Part shown: in pieces, positions 8,633 to 16,955 of the stretch
How the letters are laid out: every line of letters begins with the position of its first letter
How positions within the stretch are numbered: the first letter of the stretch is position 1
Source: DAOUAT01 sp964551735
Lineage (GTDB): Bacteria; Chloroflexota; Anaerolineae; CG2-30-64-16
Assembly (NCBI GenBank): GCA_964551735.1
Contig: CAZKEF010000034.1
Coordinates: 1-58,458, forward strand
Direction of reading: 5' to 3'
DNA: 58,458 bases
The notes under the pieces: generated by a model
Told to the model about the DNA's origin: nothing
Database searches by the model: none
Seen by the model: the letters and a program-made list of their open reading frames with translations, nothing else
Made by a program: the position numbers and the translations under genes

Positions 8633-9775
8633 ATGTCTTCAACCACTGTCCCGGCGCCCGGCTCGGCGAAGCGCCTCTCCACCCTCGACCGCTTCCTGAC
8701 CCTCTGGATCTTCCTGGCCATGGCCGTCGGGGTCGCTATCGGCAACTTCATCCCCGGCGTCGAAAACTTCATCAATCGCTTCCAGGCCGGCACGACCAAC
8801 ATCCCCATCGCCATCGGCCTGATCCTGATGATGTATCCGCCCTTCGCCAAGGTGAAGTATGAGCGGCTGCCCGAGGTGTTCCGCAACACCAAAATCCTGG
8901 GCCTGTCGCTGCTGCAGAACTGGGTCATCGGCCCCATCCTGATGTTCGTCCTCGCCGTCATCTTCCTGGCTGACAAGCCGGAATACATGCAAGGGCTGAT
9001 CCTGATCGGCCTGGCCCGCTGCATCGCCATGGTGATCGTCTGGAACGAGCTGGCCAAGGGGGACACCGAGTACGCGGCCGGGCTGGTCGCGTTCAACAGT
9101 GTGTTCCAGGTGTTGTTCTACAGCGTCTACGCCTATGTCTTCATCAAGGTGCTGCCGGAATGGCTGGGGCTGACCGGCGCGGTGGTGCAGATCAGCATTG
9201 GCGAACTGGCGCAGACCGTCTTCATCTACCTGGGCATCCCCATGATCGCCGGCTTCGCCACGCGCTTCATCTTGCTGCGCTTCAAAAGCCGGGAGTGGTA
9301 CGAGAAGCGCTTCGTGCCCCGCATCAGCCCGATCACGCTCATCGCCCTGCTCTTCACCATCCTGGTCATGTTCAGCCTGAAGGGCGAGCTGATCGTGCAG
9401 CTCCCGCTGGATGTGGTGCGCATCGCCATCCCGCTGGTGCTCTACTTCGTCGCGATGTTCCTGATCACCTTCTGGATGGGGCGCAAGGCGGGCGCGGACT
9501 ATCGGATGAGCGCGACCATGTCGTTCACTGCGGCCAGCAACAACTTCGAGCTGGCGATCGCGGTGGCGGTCGCGGTGTTCACCATCGCCTCCGGCCAGGC
9601 GTTCGCCGCGGTGATCGGCCCACTGATCGAGGTGCCGGTGATGATCGGCCTGGTAGGCGTGGCGTTCGCGATCCAGCGGCGCTGGTTCAAGCACGAACTG
9701 GTCGCGACGCCGGCCGGCCTGGTGGCTGCGGCCGAGGAGGCCTGCCCGCCACCGGTCCAGGTGCCGGGTGCCTGA
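8633..9775 (+). CDS. acr3: ACR3-family arsenite efflux transporter
   Basis: 380 residues with about ten membrane helices. It carries the family hallmark ARCIAMVIVWN, including the essential Cys near residue 124, and the late TAASNNFELAIAVA block. It exports arsenite, and in some members antimonite, using the proton motive force. GGAGG lies 4 nt before the ATG. It sits downstream of arsR, the permease and the thioredoxin and is likely co-transcribed with them, with the 8583-8616 inverted repeat in the leader. Confidence 0.95.
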   Translation: MSSTTVPAPGSAKRLSTLDRFLTLWIFLAMAVGVAIGNFIPGVENFINRFQAGTTNIPIAIGLILMMYPPFAKVKYERLPEVFRNTKILGLSLLQNWVIGPILMFVLAVIFLADKPEYMQGLILIGLARCIAMVIVWNELAKGDTEYAAGLVAFNSVFQVLFYSVYAYVFIKVLPEWLGLTGAVVQISIGELAQTVFIYLGIPMIAGFATRFILLRFKSREWYEKRFVPRISPITLIALLFTILVMFSLKGELIVQLPLDVVRIAIPLVLYFVAMFLITFWMGRKAGADYRMSATMSFTAASNNFELAIAVAVAVFTIASGQAFAAVIGPLIEVPVMIGLVGVAFAIQRRWFKHELVATPAGLVAAAEEACPPPVQVPGA

Positions 9776-9824
9776 GCGTATGTGCGTGCCTGGCACTTGG
9801 GAGGTGAAAGGCACGTGAGCGAAG

Positions 9825-10185
9825 ATGCATATGCCGAGCATTGTTGGCCTGGTTCAGGGCATCCGAGACGTGAGGCCCCGGCAGCGCTTCATCGGTCATC
9901 TGGCTGCGCAAGAGGCGGGTGGCCTGGCGCTGCCCGCCGAGCTGCTGGTGCAGGCCGGACTGGACGCGGGGGATGATCTGATCTGTGAAGTCGGGCCGGC
10001 AGGTCTGCACCTGACGACCGACGCGCTGCGCAAGGTCTACGTCGAGGTCACCAGCGCCTGCCGCCTTTGGCGTGGCCTGCGCCACCTGCATCCGCAATGT
10101 TCGGATGGCAGCCTGTTTCCCTCGTGCAGCGAATGCCTGTGGGCGCAGGGAATCGTTTTGGGCCCGTGAACATGCCTCTCCTTAA
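9825..10185 (+). pseudogene. Broken remnant of an AbrB-like/radical-SAM (tungsten AOR-type) maturase
   Basis: The open frame at 9825 encodes an AbrB-like N-terminal domain (LALPAELLVQAGL...GDDLICEV) and then VYVEVTSACRL, the usual lead-in to a radical-SAM cluster in tungsten-cofactor oxidoreductase maturases. The reading then loses the motif. In the next frame CATCIRNV appears from about 10076. Removing 7 nt (TGGCGTG, near 10065-10072) restores C-R-L-A-C-A-T-C-I-R-N, a proper CX3CX2C motif. After that the match fades within about 10 residues and a stop comes at 10183. So this is a truncated, frameshifted gene. The family assignment rests on motif recall. Confidence 0.6.
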
Positions 10186-10726
10186 TTCGCTGGCGCTGAC
10201 CAAGACGCTCCCCTGCCTGGCCGATCCAGGCCGGATCATCGTGGTCGGTGAGACCGACGCGCCGATTGACGCCGTGTTGCCGCTGCTGAACGCGATCTTG
10301 CCCAACGTGATCAGCTACCATCCCTTCGCCGGGGTCATGACGCTGCGTCGCCGGCCGGGGCTGATTACGCTCTATCCCGACAAGGTGATGATCACCCAGG
10401 TGGCAGACGTCGAGGAAGGGCTGGCGCTGCTGGCGGCCGTGCGCGATCTGCTCAACCAAACCTGGGCGCGGCGGGACGAAATCCAGCCGCGTCCTGAGGG
10501 CCGCAATGTGCCGCGGCCGCTCGACGTCTACGAGCTGCTACCCCGCATCAACTGCCGCGCCTGCGGGGAGGCAACTTGCATGGCCTTTGCCTTTGGCCTC
10601 TTGGACGAACGGCGCTTCCCCGGAGAATGCCCTGCGCTGGCGGAGCCAAGCCATGCGCCGCAGCGCGCGGCATTGGCCGCGTTGCTGTCGGCGCTGGGCG
10701 GCCAGATATCGCTCCAGCCTGAATGA
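10172..10726 (+). CDS. Fe-S cluster-binding protein (PF04060-type domain)
   Basis: About 184 residues. The C-terminal part holds NCRACGEATCMAFA...ECPAL, the four-cysteine CX2CX4C...C pattern of the small 4Fe-4S domain found in corrinoid and related proteins. The N-terminal 100 residues look like an alpha/beta domain (RIIVVGETDAPIDAVLPLLN). The reading frame is open further upstream into the maturase remnant, so the start is uncertain; ATG 10172 (or GTG 10166) begins the conserved-looking part. Its partner may have been the lost radical-SAM/tungsten system rather than arsenic resistance. Confidence 0.6.
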   Translation: MPLLNSLALTKTLPCLADPGRIIVVGETDAPIDAVLPLLNAILPNVISYHPFAGVMTLRRRPGLITLYPDKVMITQVADVEEGLALLAAVRDLLNQTWARRDEIQPRPEGRNVPRPLDVYELLPRINCRACGEATCMAFAFGLLDERRFPGECPALAEPSHAPQRAALAALLSALGGQISLQPE

Positions 10727-10790
10727 AGGCACGCTGAACAGACCAAAAGTGAACAACGATCACAGCCGAATTCGGGGTCGAGCTTCGGGT

Positions 10791-10829
10791 TTGACAAGTC
10801 GCGTGTTATATCGTATAATTACGATATAA
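10791..10829 (+). promoter_or_regulatory. Consensus promoter overlapped by ArsR-type palindrome
   Basis: TTGACA (10791-10796), a 17-nt spacer and TATAAT (10814-10819) make a perfect sigma-70 promoter. TTATATCGTA (10806-10815) and TACGATATAA (10820-10829) form a perfect 10-bp inverted repeat around TAAT, covering the -10 box. Binding of the encoded ArsR here would block RNA polymerase, a classic autoregulation layout. The AGCGGAG ribosome site follows at 10834. Confidence 0.9.
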
Positions 10830-10848
10830 CGATAGCGGAGCAATCGCG

Positions 10849-11217
10849 ATGATGACACACCAGAGTCAGTGGAACGCGGCCGACGAAGTGCGGCTCGTCC
10901 GCATGCTGAAGGCGCTGGGCAATCCGGTGCGCTTTCAGATCATGCAGACGCTGGCTGAGCGCCAGGCGTGCATCACACAGGAGATCGTCGCCACAACGCC
11001 ACTCGCCCAGTCCACGGTCAGCCAACACGTGAAGGTGCTGCGCGAGGCCGGACTGATCGAGGGCGAGATCGAAGGTCCCGCGACCTGCTACTGCTTGAGC
11101 GAGGCCGGCGTGCGCTGGCTCAAGGAGCAGATCGAGGCCTGGCTGCCGGACTGCTGCGCACCGAAGTCGCGCAGCGCGCCGGTCGCGATCGACTTGGCGC
11201 GCGTCGGGAACAAGTAG
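10849..11217 (+). CDS. arsR: ArsR-family repressor (second copy)
   Basis: 122-residue winged-helix protein. The recognition helix region is QSTVSQHVKVLREAGL. It lacks the ELCVC pair of the first ArsR; a Cys near residue 43 (RQACITQEI), one near 84-86 (TCYC) and a late CC pair (DCC, near 102) are the candidate metal ligands, so it probably represents a different ArsR subtype. It is preceded by its own strong, palindrome-covered promoter and followed by the arsM-type gene (103-nt gap), which it likely controls together with itself. An AGTTTA-AGA-TAAACT inverted repeat (11278-11292) lies just before arsM. Confidence 0.9.
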   Translation: MMTHQSQWNAADEVRLVRMLKALGNPVRFQIMQTLAERQACITQEIVATTPLAQSTVSQHVKVLREAGLIEGEIEGPATCYCLSEAGVRWLKEQIEAWLPDCCAPKSRSAPVAIDLARVGNK

Positions 11218-11320
11218 GACGCCGCACGCGGCTGCTGCAGTTGAGAGGCCGGTCTTTTTCTGTGGCATTTCATCGTGAGTTTAAGATAAACTACCGATTC
11301 TGGATCATGGAGAATGCAAG

Positions 11321-12742
11321 ATGAGTATGACTCAGGCTGCGGCCGAGTACTTCGAGCGGGTGGCGGGGGACTGGGATCGCCTGCGGACCGGCTATTTCGG
11401 GGAGGCGGTGCGCGCTGCGGCCATCCGCCACGCCTATCTGCGGCCGGAGATGGTTGTGGCTGACGTTGGCTCGGGCACGGGGTTCATGGCGGCCGGCCTC
11501 GCGCCCCTGGCCGCGCAGGTCTACGCGGTGGATGGCTCCGCGGCCATGCTGGAGGCTGGACGGCAGAACCTCGCCGGGTTCAGCAACGTCGAGCTGCGGC
11601 TGGCCGACGGGGCCGCGCTGCCGTTCGACGACGCCAGCCTGGATGCCGTCTTCGCCAACATGTACCTGCACCACTGCCCTGACCCGCAAGCGGCCATTGG
11701 TGAAATGGTGCGGGTATTGAAGCCCGGCGGCCGGTTGGTCATTACGGACCTGGACCAGCACGAACATGCCTGGATGCGGGACGAGATGGCGGACACCTGG
11801 CTGGGCTTCGAACGGGGCGCGGTGAAGGGGTGGCTACGGGCGGCGGGTCTGGTGAACGTGATCGTGGATTGCACCAGCCAGGACTGCTGCGCCGCGGCGC
11901 AAGCGGATCCCGCGGCCAAAGCGGCGATCTCCGTCTTCGTCGCGACCGGCAGCCGCCGCGTGAGCGGGGCAACCGCGGCTGTGCAGTCCAGCTACGGCGC
12001 GCTCGCGACGGACGGCGGTTGCTGCGGCTCCGCTGCCGCGTCGAGCTGCTGCACACCGTCGTCGAACGCCATGGAACTCGTTGATGCCGGGCGCCCGGAG
12101 GTGGTCCTCTACGACACGGGCTACACCGCCGAACAGATCGCCCAGGCGCCCGCGGAAGCCGTCAACCTGTCGCTGGGCTGCGGCAACCCCACGGCGTTGG
12201 CAGCGCTGCGGCCGGGGGAGACGGTGCTGGACATCGGCAGCGGGGCGGGGATCGACGCGTTCTACGCCGCGCGCCGCGTTGGCCCGCAGGGCCGCGTGAT
12301 CGGCCTGGACATGACGCCGGCCATGATCGAGCGGGCGCGGCGGTCGGCGGCGGCGGCCGGGCTGGCGCAGGTCGAGTTCCGGCTGGGCCAGGCCGAGGCG
12401 ATGCCGGTGGAAGATGGCACGGTGGACGTGATCTTGTCGAACTGTGTGATCAACCTGGTGGAGGACAAGGGCCGGGTCTTCGAAGAGGCGCACCGGGTGC
12501 TGAAGCCGGGCGGCCGGCTGAGCATCAGCGACATGGTGACGGCCGGGCCGCTGCCCATGAGGCTGCGCAGCGATCCACAGATGTGGGCGGGCTGCATCCA
12601 CGGCGCGCTGCCGGAACGCGAGTATCTCAACCTGGTGCAGCAGGCCGGGTTCACGGATGTCGTGGGGCAGCGCAGTTTGAGCGCCGGCGAGCTGGCGGGT
12701 GTTGCCGTGTACAGCCTGTCGGTCGCGGCCCGGAAGGCGTGA
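11321..12742 (+). CDS. arsM: Arsenite methyltransferase ArsM with an extra N-terminal methyltransferase domain
   Basis: 473 residues with two SAM-dependent methyltransferase domains. The first (about 1-200; ADVGSGTGFMAAG) is UbiE-like and resembles the partner domain found fused to ArsR in other bacteria. A Cys-rich linker follows (DGGCCGS...SSCCTP, about 232-248). The second (about 255-470) is ArsM proper: LSLGCGNP, DIGSGAGIDAF, SNCVINL and WAGCIHGAL supply the conserved cysteines that hold As(III). It should convert arsenite to methylated arsenicals, which the upstream ArsP-like permease may export. The role of the first domain is unknown. Confidence 0.88.
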   Translation: MSMTQAAAEYFERVAGDWDRLRTGYFGEAVRAAAIRHAYLRPEMVVADVGSGTGFMAAGLAPLAAQVYAVDGSAAMLEAGRQNLAGFSNVELRLADGAALPFDDASLDAVFANMYLHHCPDPQAAIGEMVRVLKPGGRLVITDLDQHEHAWMRDEMADTWLGFERGAVKGWLRAAGLVNVIVDCTSQDCCAAAQADPAAKAAISVFVATGSRRVSGATAAVQSSYGALATDGGCCGSAAASSCCTPSSNAMELVDAGRPEVVLYDTGYTAEQIAQAPAEAVNLSLGCGNPTALAALRPGETVLDIGSGAGIDAFYAARRVGPQGRVIGLDMTPAMIERARRSAAAAGLAQVEFRLGQAEAMPVEDGTVDVILSNCVINLVEDKGRVFEEAHRVLKPGGRLSISDMVTAGPLPMRLRSDPQMWAGCIHGALPEREYLNLVQQAGFTDVVGQRSLSAGELAGVAVYSLSVAARKA

Positions 12743-12776
12743 GCGCCGGAACGCCCGCGCGTCTGGCGCAACCCGC

Positions 12777-12917
12777 GAGCGTTGGCTGACGGTCGGCCAG
12801 GACGTGCGCGGCTACGCGGGGCAGGTGGCGATCGTCAAGCACAAGCTGGGGCGGGCCGGCGCGGTCGTGCCGATCCGCATCACGTTCAACGGCACGGTGC
12901 GCGGGGAAGGGCTGTGA
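12777..12917 (+). pseudogene. C-terminal scrap of a RecA-like ATPase (tentative)
   Basis: In the frame ending at 12917, ERWLTVGQDVRGYAGQVAIV is followed by KHKLGRAG and ITFNGTVRG. This resembles the end of RecA-like recombinases in this phylum, where a KNKLG-type segment precedes the last strands. There is no start or ATPase core, so it looks like a leftover after a deletion. The identification is by recall and uncertain. Confidence 0.35.
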
Positions 12918-12925
12918 GGGGCGGC

Positions 12926-13053
12926 GGAGACGGGGAGACACGGAGATGGGGAGACACGGAGATGGGGAGACACGGAGACGGGGAGACACGGAGACGGGGA
13001 GACGCGGAGATGGAGAGACACGGAGATGGGGAGACACGGAGATGGGGAGATGG
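12926..13053. repeat. 16-bp tandem repeat, about 8 copies
   Basis: The unit GGAGATGGGGAGACAC (with ATG/ACG and CAC/CGC variants) is repeated about eight times over 128 bp between arsM and the CHAT operon. It is not coding in any convincing frame. Similar GTCTCC-rich tracts are common extragenic repeats in Chloroflexota (from memory). Confidence 0.9.
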
Positions 13054-13108
13054 GCCGGCCGCCCGTCTAACGAAGGCCGGTCAGGTGGCGGGCCCGGCGA
13101 GTTCGCTG

Positions 13109-13306
13109 CTAAACGAAATCCAGCATGAAATCCGCGCTCTCAGCCGGTCTGTGACCGGCGGCGGATGCAGATTCCACCTTGAATTCAGTTTCGTCCCCCG
13201 CGGGCGCGGCCGCAGGCGGCGGCTCGATGGTCACCGGGCGGTTCAGGTCACTGAGCATCAGTGCGTAGCGCCGGATCAGCACCGACCTTAGCTGCAGGGT
13301 AGACAT
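13109..13306 (-). CDS. Small hypothetical protein at the end of the CHAT operon
   Basis: 65 residues starting 18 bp after the caspase-like gene on the same strand, with AGGAG about 15 nt before the ATG. The N-terminal half (MSTLQLRSVLIRRYALMLSD) could form a helix. The C-terminal part is encoded by the dispersed repeat at 13134-13178, so the original end is probably lost. No family recognised. Confidence 0.4.
   Translation of the reverse strand: MSTLQLRSVLIRRYALMLSDLNRPVTIEPPPAAAPAGDETEFKVESASAAGHRPAESADFMLDFV
13134..13178. repeat. Dispersed 44-bp repeat, copy 1
   Basis: This copy contains GCCGGTC-TGT-GACCGGC, a perfect hairpin, followed by GGCGGATGCAGATTCCACC. A near-identical copy lies at 16897-16941, so the two flank the pair of CHAT-type genes. 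Confidence 0.75.
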
Positions 13307-13324
13307 AATCGGCCGAGCCTCTCC

Positions 13325-14821
13325 TCAGCCTGCTTGTGCTTGCGTCAACACCGAGAATTCCTGCCGGCGGCAGTTTTTTGACTCGGGCGGCAGTCGCACG
13401 GCCGGATCGCCGATGATGACATAGCTGCGCGCGTCGTTGTTCGTGGTCCACATGCCGGCAAGCGCCATGTCATCCGGGACTTTTCCGAACTTGATATCCT
13501 CCAGTTCGGTGCTCAGGTCGCTGGAAAGCTCGGCATAACGCTCGTTGAAATACTCAACCGCCGAGCCGACCGGGTGGCCTTCCATCAGGCGCTTGAGAGC
13601 GCCTTCGAAAACGGCCAACTGCTCTCCCGCGCCCGGCCACAGGAACGAGTAGCCCCAGGCGCGCTCCACGTGGCCCAAAACAGCCAAGGCGCCGCCCCTG
13701 GGATGGCCCAACAGCCGCCGGGGCAGCCCCGCGATGAACGCGTGCGGCGCAATGGCCACAGGCTGGTTGAGGGCCTGGTGGGCGAAGTCATCCAGCCGGG
13801 GGGTGCCGGCGCCGTAGCAGGCAAAGTGGAATGCCACGAGCCCCAACACGCGGGCATCCGCCGCGATGTCGTCGCGGGAGAAGTAGAATGCCTCGGGGAT
13901 CGCGGCTTGCCATGCGTCAGGCCCCGGCCAGTCCTGGCACAGCAGCGCGCCCTGGTGCGGCAGCTGGTGCGGGTGGCCGTTGGGGAAGCCCATGCCGTGG
14001 GTGGCGGTGAACAGCAGGGCCGGCGTCCCGTCGCCGCCCAGCAGCCGGGCCAAATCAGCCTTGCAGGCCTGTTCCCCGATGTGCGTCTCGACCCGCCAGC
14101 CGGGCTGATCGCACCGCAGCGCCTCGGCCAGCGGCTTGATCAGATGCTCGGCGCTGAGGGTCGTCGCAGCGTCCCCCTGGTTCTGCGCGCCGAAGAAAAC
14201 CGCGCGGCGGGGCAGCCTGGCCCCGCCGGTTTCGACCGCCACCACGCTGGCCGCGTACTGCGCGTACTCCGCCAGCGTGTCGAAGTGGATGCGGCCGACC
14301 GCATACTGTACATCGAGTTGATATTGAAAACGATAGGGGATCGTCTCCGGGTCAGCCACGATCAACAGGTAGTAGGGCGCCGCGTCCGGGTCGGCGGGGC
14401 CGGGACCTGCCCCGTGGCGCGCCAGGAAAGCCGGTTTGGACTCGCCGGGCCGGTAGGCGGCAGGCCCGGTGTATTCCCGGTAGCGCTCGGCCAGTTGGTT
14501 GGCCTGGGCCTGGCGCAGGTTCAGCAGCGGCGTCAACGCCTCCTTGATAGCGGGCACCCTGGCCTGATCCTCGAAGGCAAAGATGATCCCCCAGCCGGTC
14601 TCCGCCAGATTCTTGGGGTCAACCCCTTCCTTGGGCGCGTAGGTGGCCTGGGTGGTGCGTTCGTGCCAATCCCTGAGCTCGCGCAGATGCCCCGCGTCAA
14701 GCGTCTCGCCCCGCGCGATCACGGAGATATCCGCGGGCGACGTGGGCGGCAGCAGGTAGTTACCGCTGGCGCCGTCAATGCCGTTGAAGGTCATTTGGGC
14801 GGTCGGTATCTTCACAGCCAT
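13325..14821 (-). CDS. Caspase-fold (C25/CHAT-like) protease
   Basis: 498 residues. The protein has the caspase-fold dyad: His in LLFTATHGMG (near 272) and Cys in AFHFACYGAGTP (near 333), each after a hydrophobic strand. There is no signal peptide, so it should act in the cytosol. The start overlaps the end of the CHAT-SIR2 gene by 47 nt, which suggests coupled translation. It is likely a cysteine protease, perhaps activated by its CHAT-SIR2 or STAND neighbours as in gasdermin or TPR-CHAT type systems; the target is unknown. Assignment to C25 rather than CHAT is uncertain. Confidence 0.7.
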   Translation of the reverse strand: MAVKIPTAQMTFNGIDGASGNYLLPPTSPADISVIARGETLDAGHLRELRDWHERTTQATYAPKEGVDPKNLAETGWGIIFAFEDQARVPAIKEALTPLLNLRQAQANQLAERYREYTGPAAYRPGESKPAFLARHGAGPGPADPDAAPYYLLIVADPETIPYRFQYQLDVQYAVGRIHFDTLAEYAQYAASVVAVETGGARLPRRAVFFGAQNQGDAATTLSAEHLIKPLAEALRCDQPGWRVETHIGEQACKADLARLLGGDGTPALLFTATHGMGFPNGHPHQLPHQGALLCQDWPGPDAWQAAIPEAFYFSRDDIAADARVLGLVAFHFACYGAGTPRLDDFAHQALNQPVAIAPHAFIAGLPRRLLGHPRGGALAVLGHVERAWGYSFLWPGAGEQLAVFEGALKRLMEGHPVGSAVEYFNERYAELSSDLSTELEDIKFGKVPDDMALAGMWTTNNDARSYVIIGDPAVRLPPESKNCRRQEFSVLTQAQAG

Positions 14822-16880
14822 GTGCTCTCCCTTGCGCTCTCAACATCCGCTGGGCCAGCTCGCGGCCAAAGTTGTCCACAGTGCCCCAGAAGATGCTGAT
14901 GTCGGCGTCGCCGAAGTAGTCCTCCAGATAGCGCTTGGCGTCGTCGGCCTCGGTGATGCGGCCCGATTCGGGGTCAATCTGCGCGGCCACATGCGCGTAC
15001 TTGCTGCGCCGGTTGCGCCCTTCGCGGCTCATGATGCTGCGGAACACGACCCGGAAATCCCAGCCATCCAGGTCGAAGCCCAGGAAGAGCAGCGCGGAGT
15101 CGGTCAGCGCGCGGCGCACCACGGCCGGGATCAGGTCGTTCCGGCTGGTGACGCCGATCAAATAATCGAAGTAGTCGTCCTCGGTCAGCACCAGCGAGTC
15201 GGGCTCTGAGAGGCGGCCGAACAGGTGATAGACGAGCGGCCGCTCCGGCGTGGGACGGTAGTCCGGCTCGCGGCCGGGGTCGAAGATGGAGGGGATCTGC
15301 TCCACCTTGTCGTTCCAGCGGCAGAGCTCGACCACGGGGCGCTTGCCCGCGGCCGCCAGGGCATCGGCCAACAGACTACTGAGGGTGGTGGTGATAAAGA
15401 TGGGCGCCGGCAGGTTCGCCAGCGTCCGAAAGGTCTGCGTTGCAGGGCTGGACGCCAACTGCGCGCCCACCGCGCTGATCGCCTCATCCAATCCCATGTC
15501 CGGCCGGCCTGCCGGCAGCAGCTTCCCGTAGCGCCGGCCGAGCTCGGCCCGTAGATGCTGATCGAGCTGGTCGCGCATGAACGCGACGTCCTGATCCACG
15601 GCCAGGTATTGGGCCACCTGGGGCAGGCTCTCGCGGCCGCTGGGATCCATGGGGTAGCCGAAGGTCTCGGCCCAGCGCACCGCGATCTCGCGCCGCGAGC
15701 CCAGCAGCCACTCGGTAAGCCCCGGCCCTAGCACAGGCGTGCAGCGGCCAGCCTGGATGTTGTTCATGAGCGCGGGCCACTTGCGCAGCCCCTCCTTCTC
15801 GTCGCCGAAGCCGGCCTGGTAGCCGATGCGGCCGCTCTTCAGGCGCATGAAGAGCGCCGGCGCCCACCAGTCAGGCCGGTCGCGCACGGCCCCGCGCGCC
15901 ACGGCCATGGCGCGATCAACCAGTTGATCCCGGCGCAGCTCGGCGAAGAAGACAGGCAGAAAGGCCTGCGCGGTCGCCACAGTCAGGTCGCCCTGCATGG
16001 CGATCACCGCCGGCACGCCGGCCTCTGCCAGCCGCGGGCCCAGGCCGGCCAAGGCGTGATCCCGCTCCGTGCCGGCGCTCTGACACGAGACGAGCACCAC
16101 CAGCCGTGGGCGCTCCTCCAGCTCCTGAATGCGGACCACCAGCTCGCGGCCGGCCACGCGGGCCGTCGTGCCGTCCCCCTTTTCCAGGAAGAGCCACGGC
16201 TCACCGTCCACCAGCACCCCATGGGCCACCAGGTACAGGATATCGTAGCCGTCCCGCAGGCGGGCCGCCAGGTTGTTCAACGTGACCTGGCCGCGGGTCG
16301 CCAACGCATCCGCGGCGATGTCACCCAGGCCCGCGCGGGCCGCGGCCAGCTCGACAGCAGCGTCCACCTCGGCCAGGCGGTAGCGGGCGATGTCGCTGGG
16401 GCTGGCGACCGCGACCAGCGCGGCCAGCGCCTCCTGGGGGCGCAGGCGCACCGGCCGCCAGTCCAGGCTGGAGAGGTAGCGCGAGAAGCGCACGTTCTCG
16501 CCGGTCAGCAGGGGCGCATGGGCGGCGGGCAGGCGCAGCGTCTCCCAGCGCAGGTTATGCAGCTCGGGCGCGCTCGCTGCGATGATCAGCCGCAGCCGCA
16601 GCGGCGCCTCCTGGGCCTGGGCCACCGCGACCGCCTGGTCGAAGAAGGCGCGCAGGGCCGGCTCGGCCAGGAGTTGGCTCGCCAGGTACTCGCCGTAGGC
16701 CGCCGGATCGAGCATCCTCTGGCGCAGCTCGACCGGGTCGAAGCGCATCGGCTCGAGGCCGGCCTGGCGCCTGTCGCTCTCGCTCTGCGGATCGCTGAAG
16801 CGCAGCTCGACGCCGTAGCAGGCGCCCTCGCCGCCCGCAGCGTGGCGGTAGAGAGAGATCTCGAGGTCGGCCGTGGTCAT
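14775..16880 (-). CDS. CHAT protease-like domain fused to a SIR2-like domain
   Basis: 701 residues. The first half is a CHAT (caspase-like) domain with His in YLVAHGVL (near 217) and Cys in VVLVSCQSAG (near 263). The second half, after about residue 360, is SIR2-like (PLVYHLFGRLSEPDSLVLTE, DYFDYL), a family whose members often bind or destroy NAD in defence systems. The ATG at 16880 is chosen because GGAGG lies 5 nt upstream; the 20 residues further upstream in frame are encoded by the dispersed repeat. It is part of a five-gene set with nSTAND1-WD40, a PPC protein and another caspase-fold protein. Confidence 0.82.
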   Translation of the reverse strand: MTTADLEISLYRHAAGGEGACYGVELRFSDPQSESDRRQAGLEPMRFDPVELRQRMLDPAAYGEYLASQLLAEPALRAFFDQAVAVAQAQEAPLRLRLIIAASAPELHNLRWETLRLPAAHAPLLTGENVRFSRYLSSLDWRPVRLRPQEALAALVAVASPSDIARYRLAEVDAAVELAAARAGLGDIAADALATRGQVTLNNLAARLRDGYDILYLVAHGVLVDGEPWLFLEKGDGTTARVAGRELVVRIQELEERPRLVVLVSCQSAGTERDHALAGLGPRLAEAGVPAVIAMQGDLTVATAQAFLPVFFAELRRDQLVDRAMAVARGAVRDRPDWWAPALFMRLKSGRIGYQAGFGDEKEGLRKWPALMNNIQAGRCTPVLGPGLTEWLLGSRREIAVRWAETFGYPMDPSGRESLPQVAQYLAVDQDVAFMRDQLDQHLRAELGRRYGKLLPAGRPDMGLDEAISAVGAQLASSPATQTFRTLANLPAPIFITTTLSSLLADALAAAGKRPVVELCRWNDKVEQIPSIFDPGREPDYRPTPERPLVYHLFGRLSEPDSLVLTEDDYFDYLIGVTSRNDLIPAVVRRALTDSALLFLGFDLDGWDFRVVFRSIMSREGRNRRSKYAHVAAQIDPESGRITEADDAKRYLEDYFGDADISIFWGTVDNFGRELAQRMLRAQGRAHGCEDTDRPNDLQRH

Positions 16881-16896
16881 GGATGCCTCCTCTTTA

Positions 16897-16941
16897 GCGC
16901 TCTCAGCCGGTCTATGACCGGCGTCGGATGCAGGTTCCACC
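16897..16941. repeat. Dispersed 44-bp repeat, copy 2
   Basis: Near-identical to 13134-13178 (GCCGGTC-TAT-GACCGGC hairpin plus GTCGGATGCAGGTTCCACC). It lies in the 75-bp gap between the PPC gene and the CHAT-SIR2 gene and would form a hairpin in the mRNA. Confidence 0.75.
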
Positions 16942-16955
16942 CCAGCGCGCTCAGC

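Noticed and set aside
10067..10171. An upstream in-frame extension of the Fe-S protein from an ATG at 10067.
   Set aside because: This stretch is the decayed radical-SAM gene in another frame, and its translation has no conserved features. The start at 10172 fits better.
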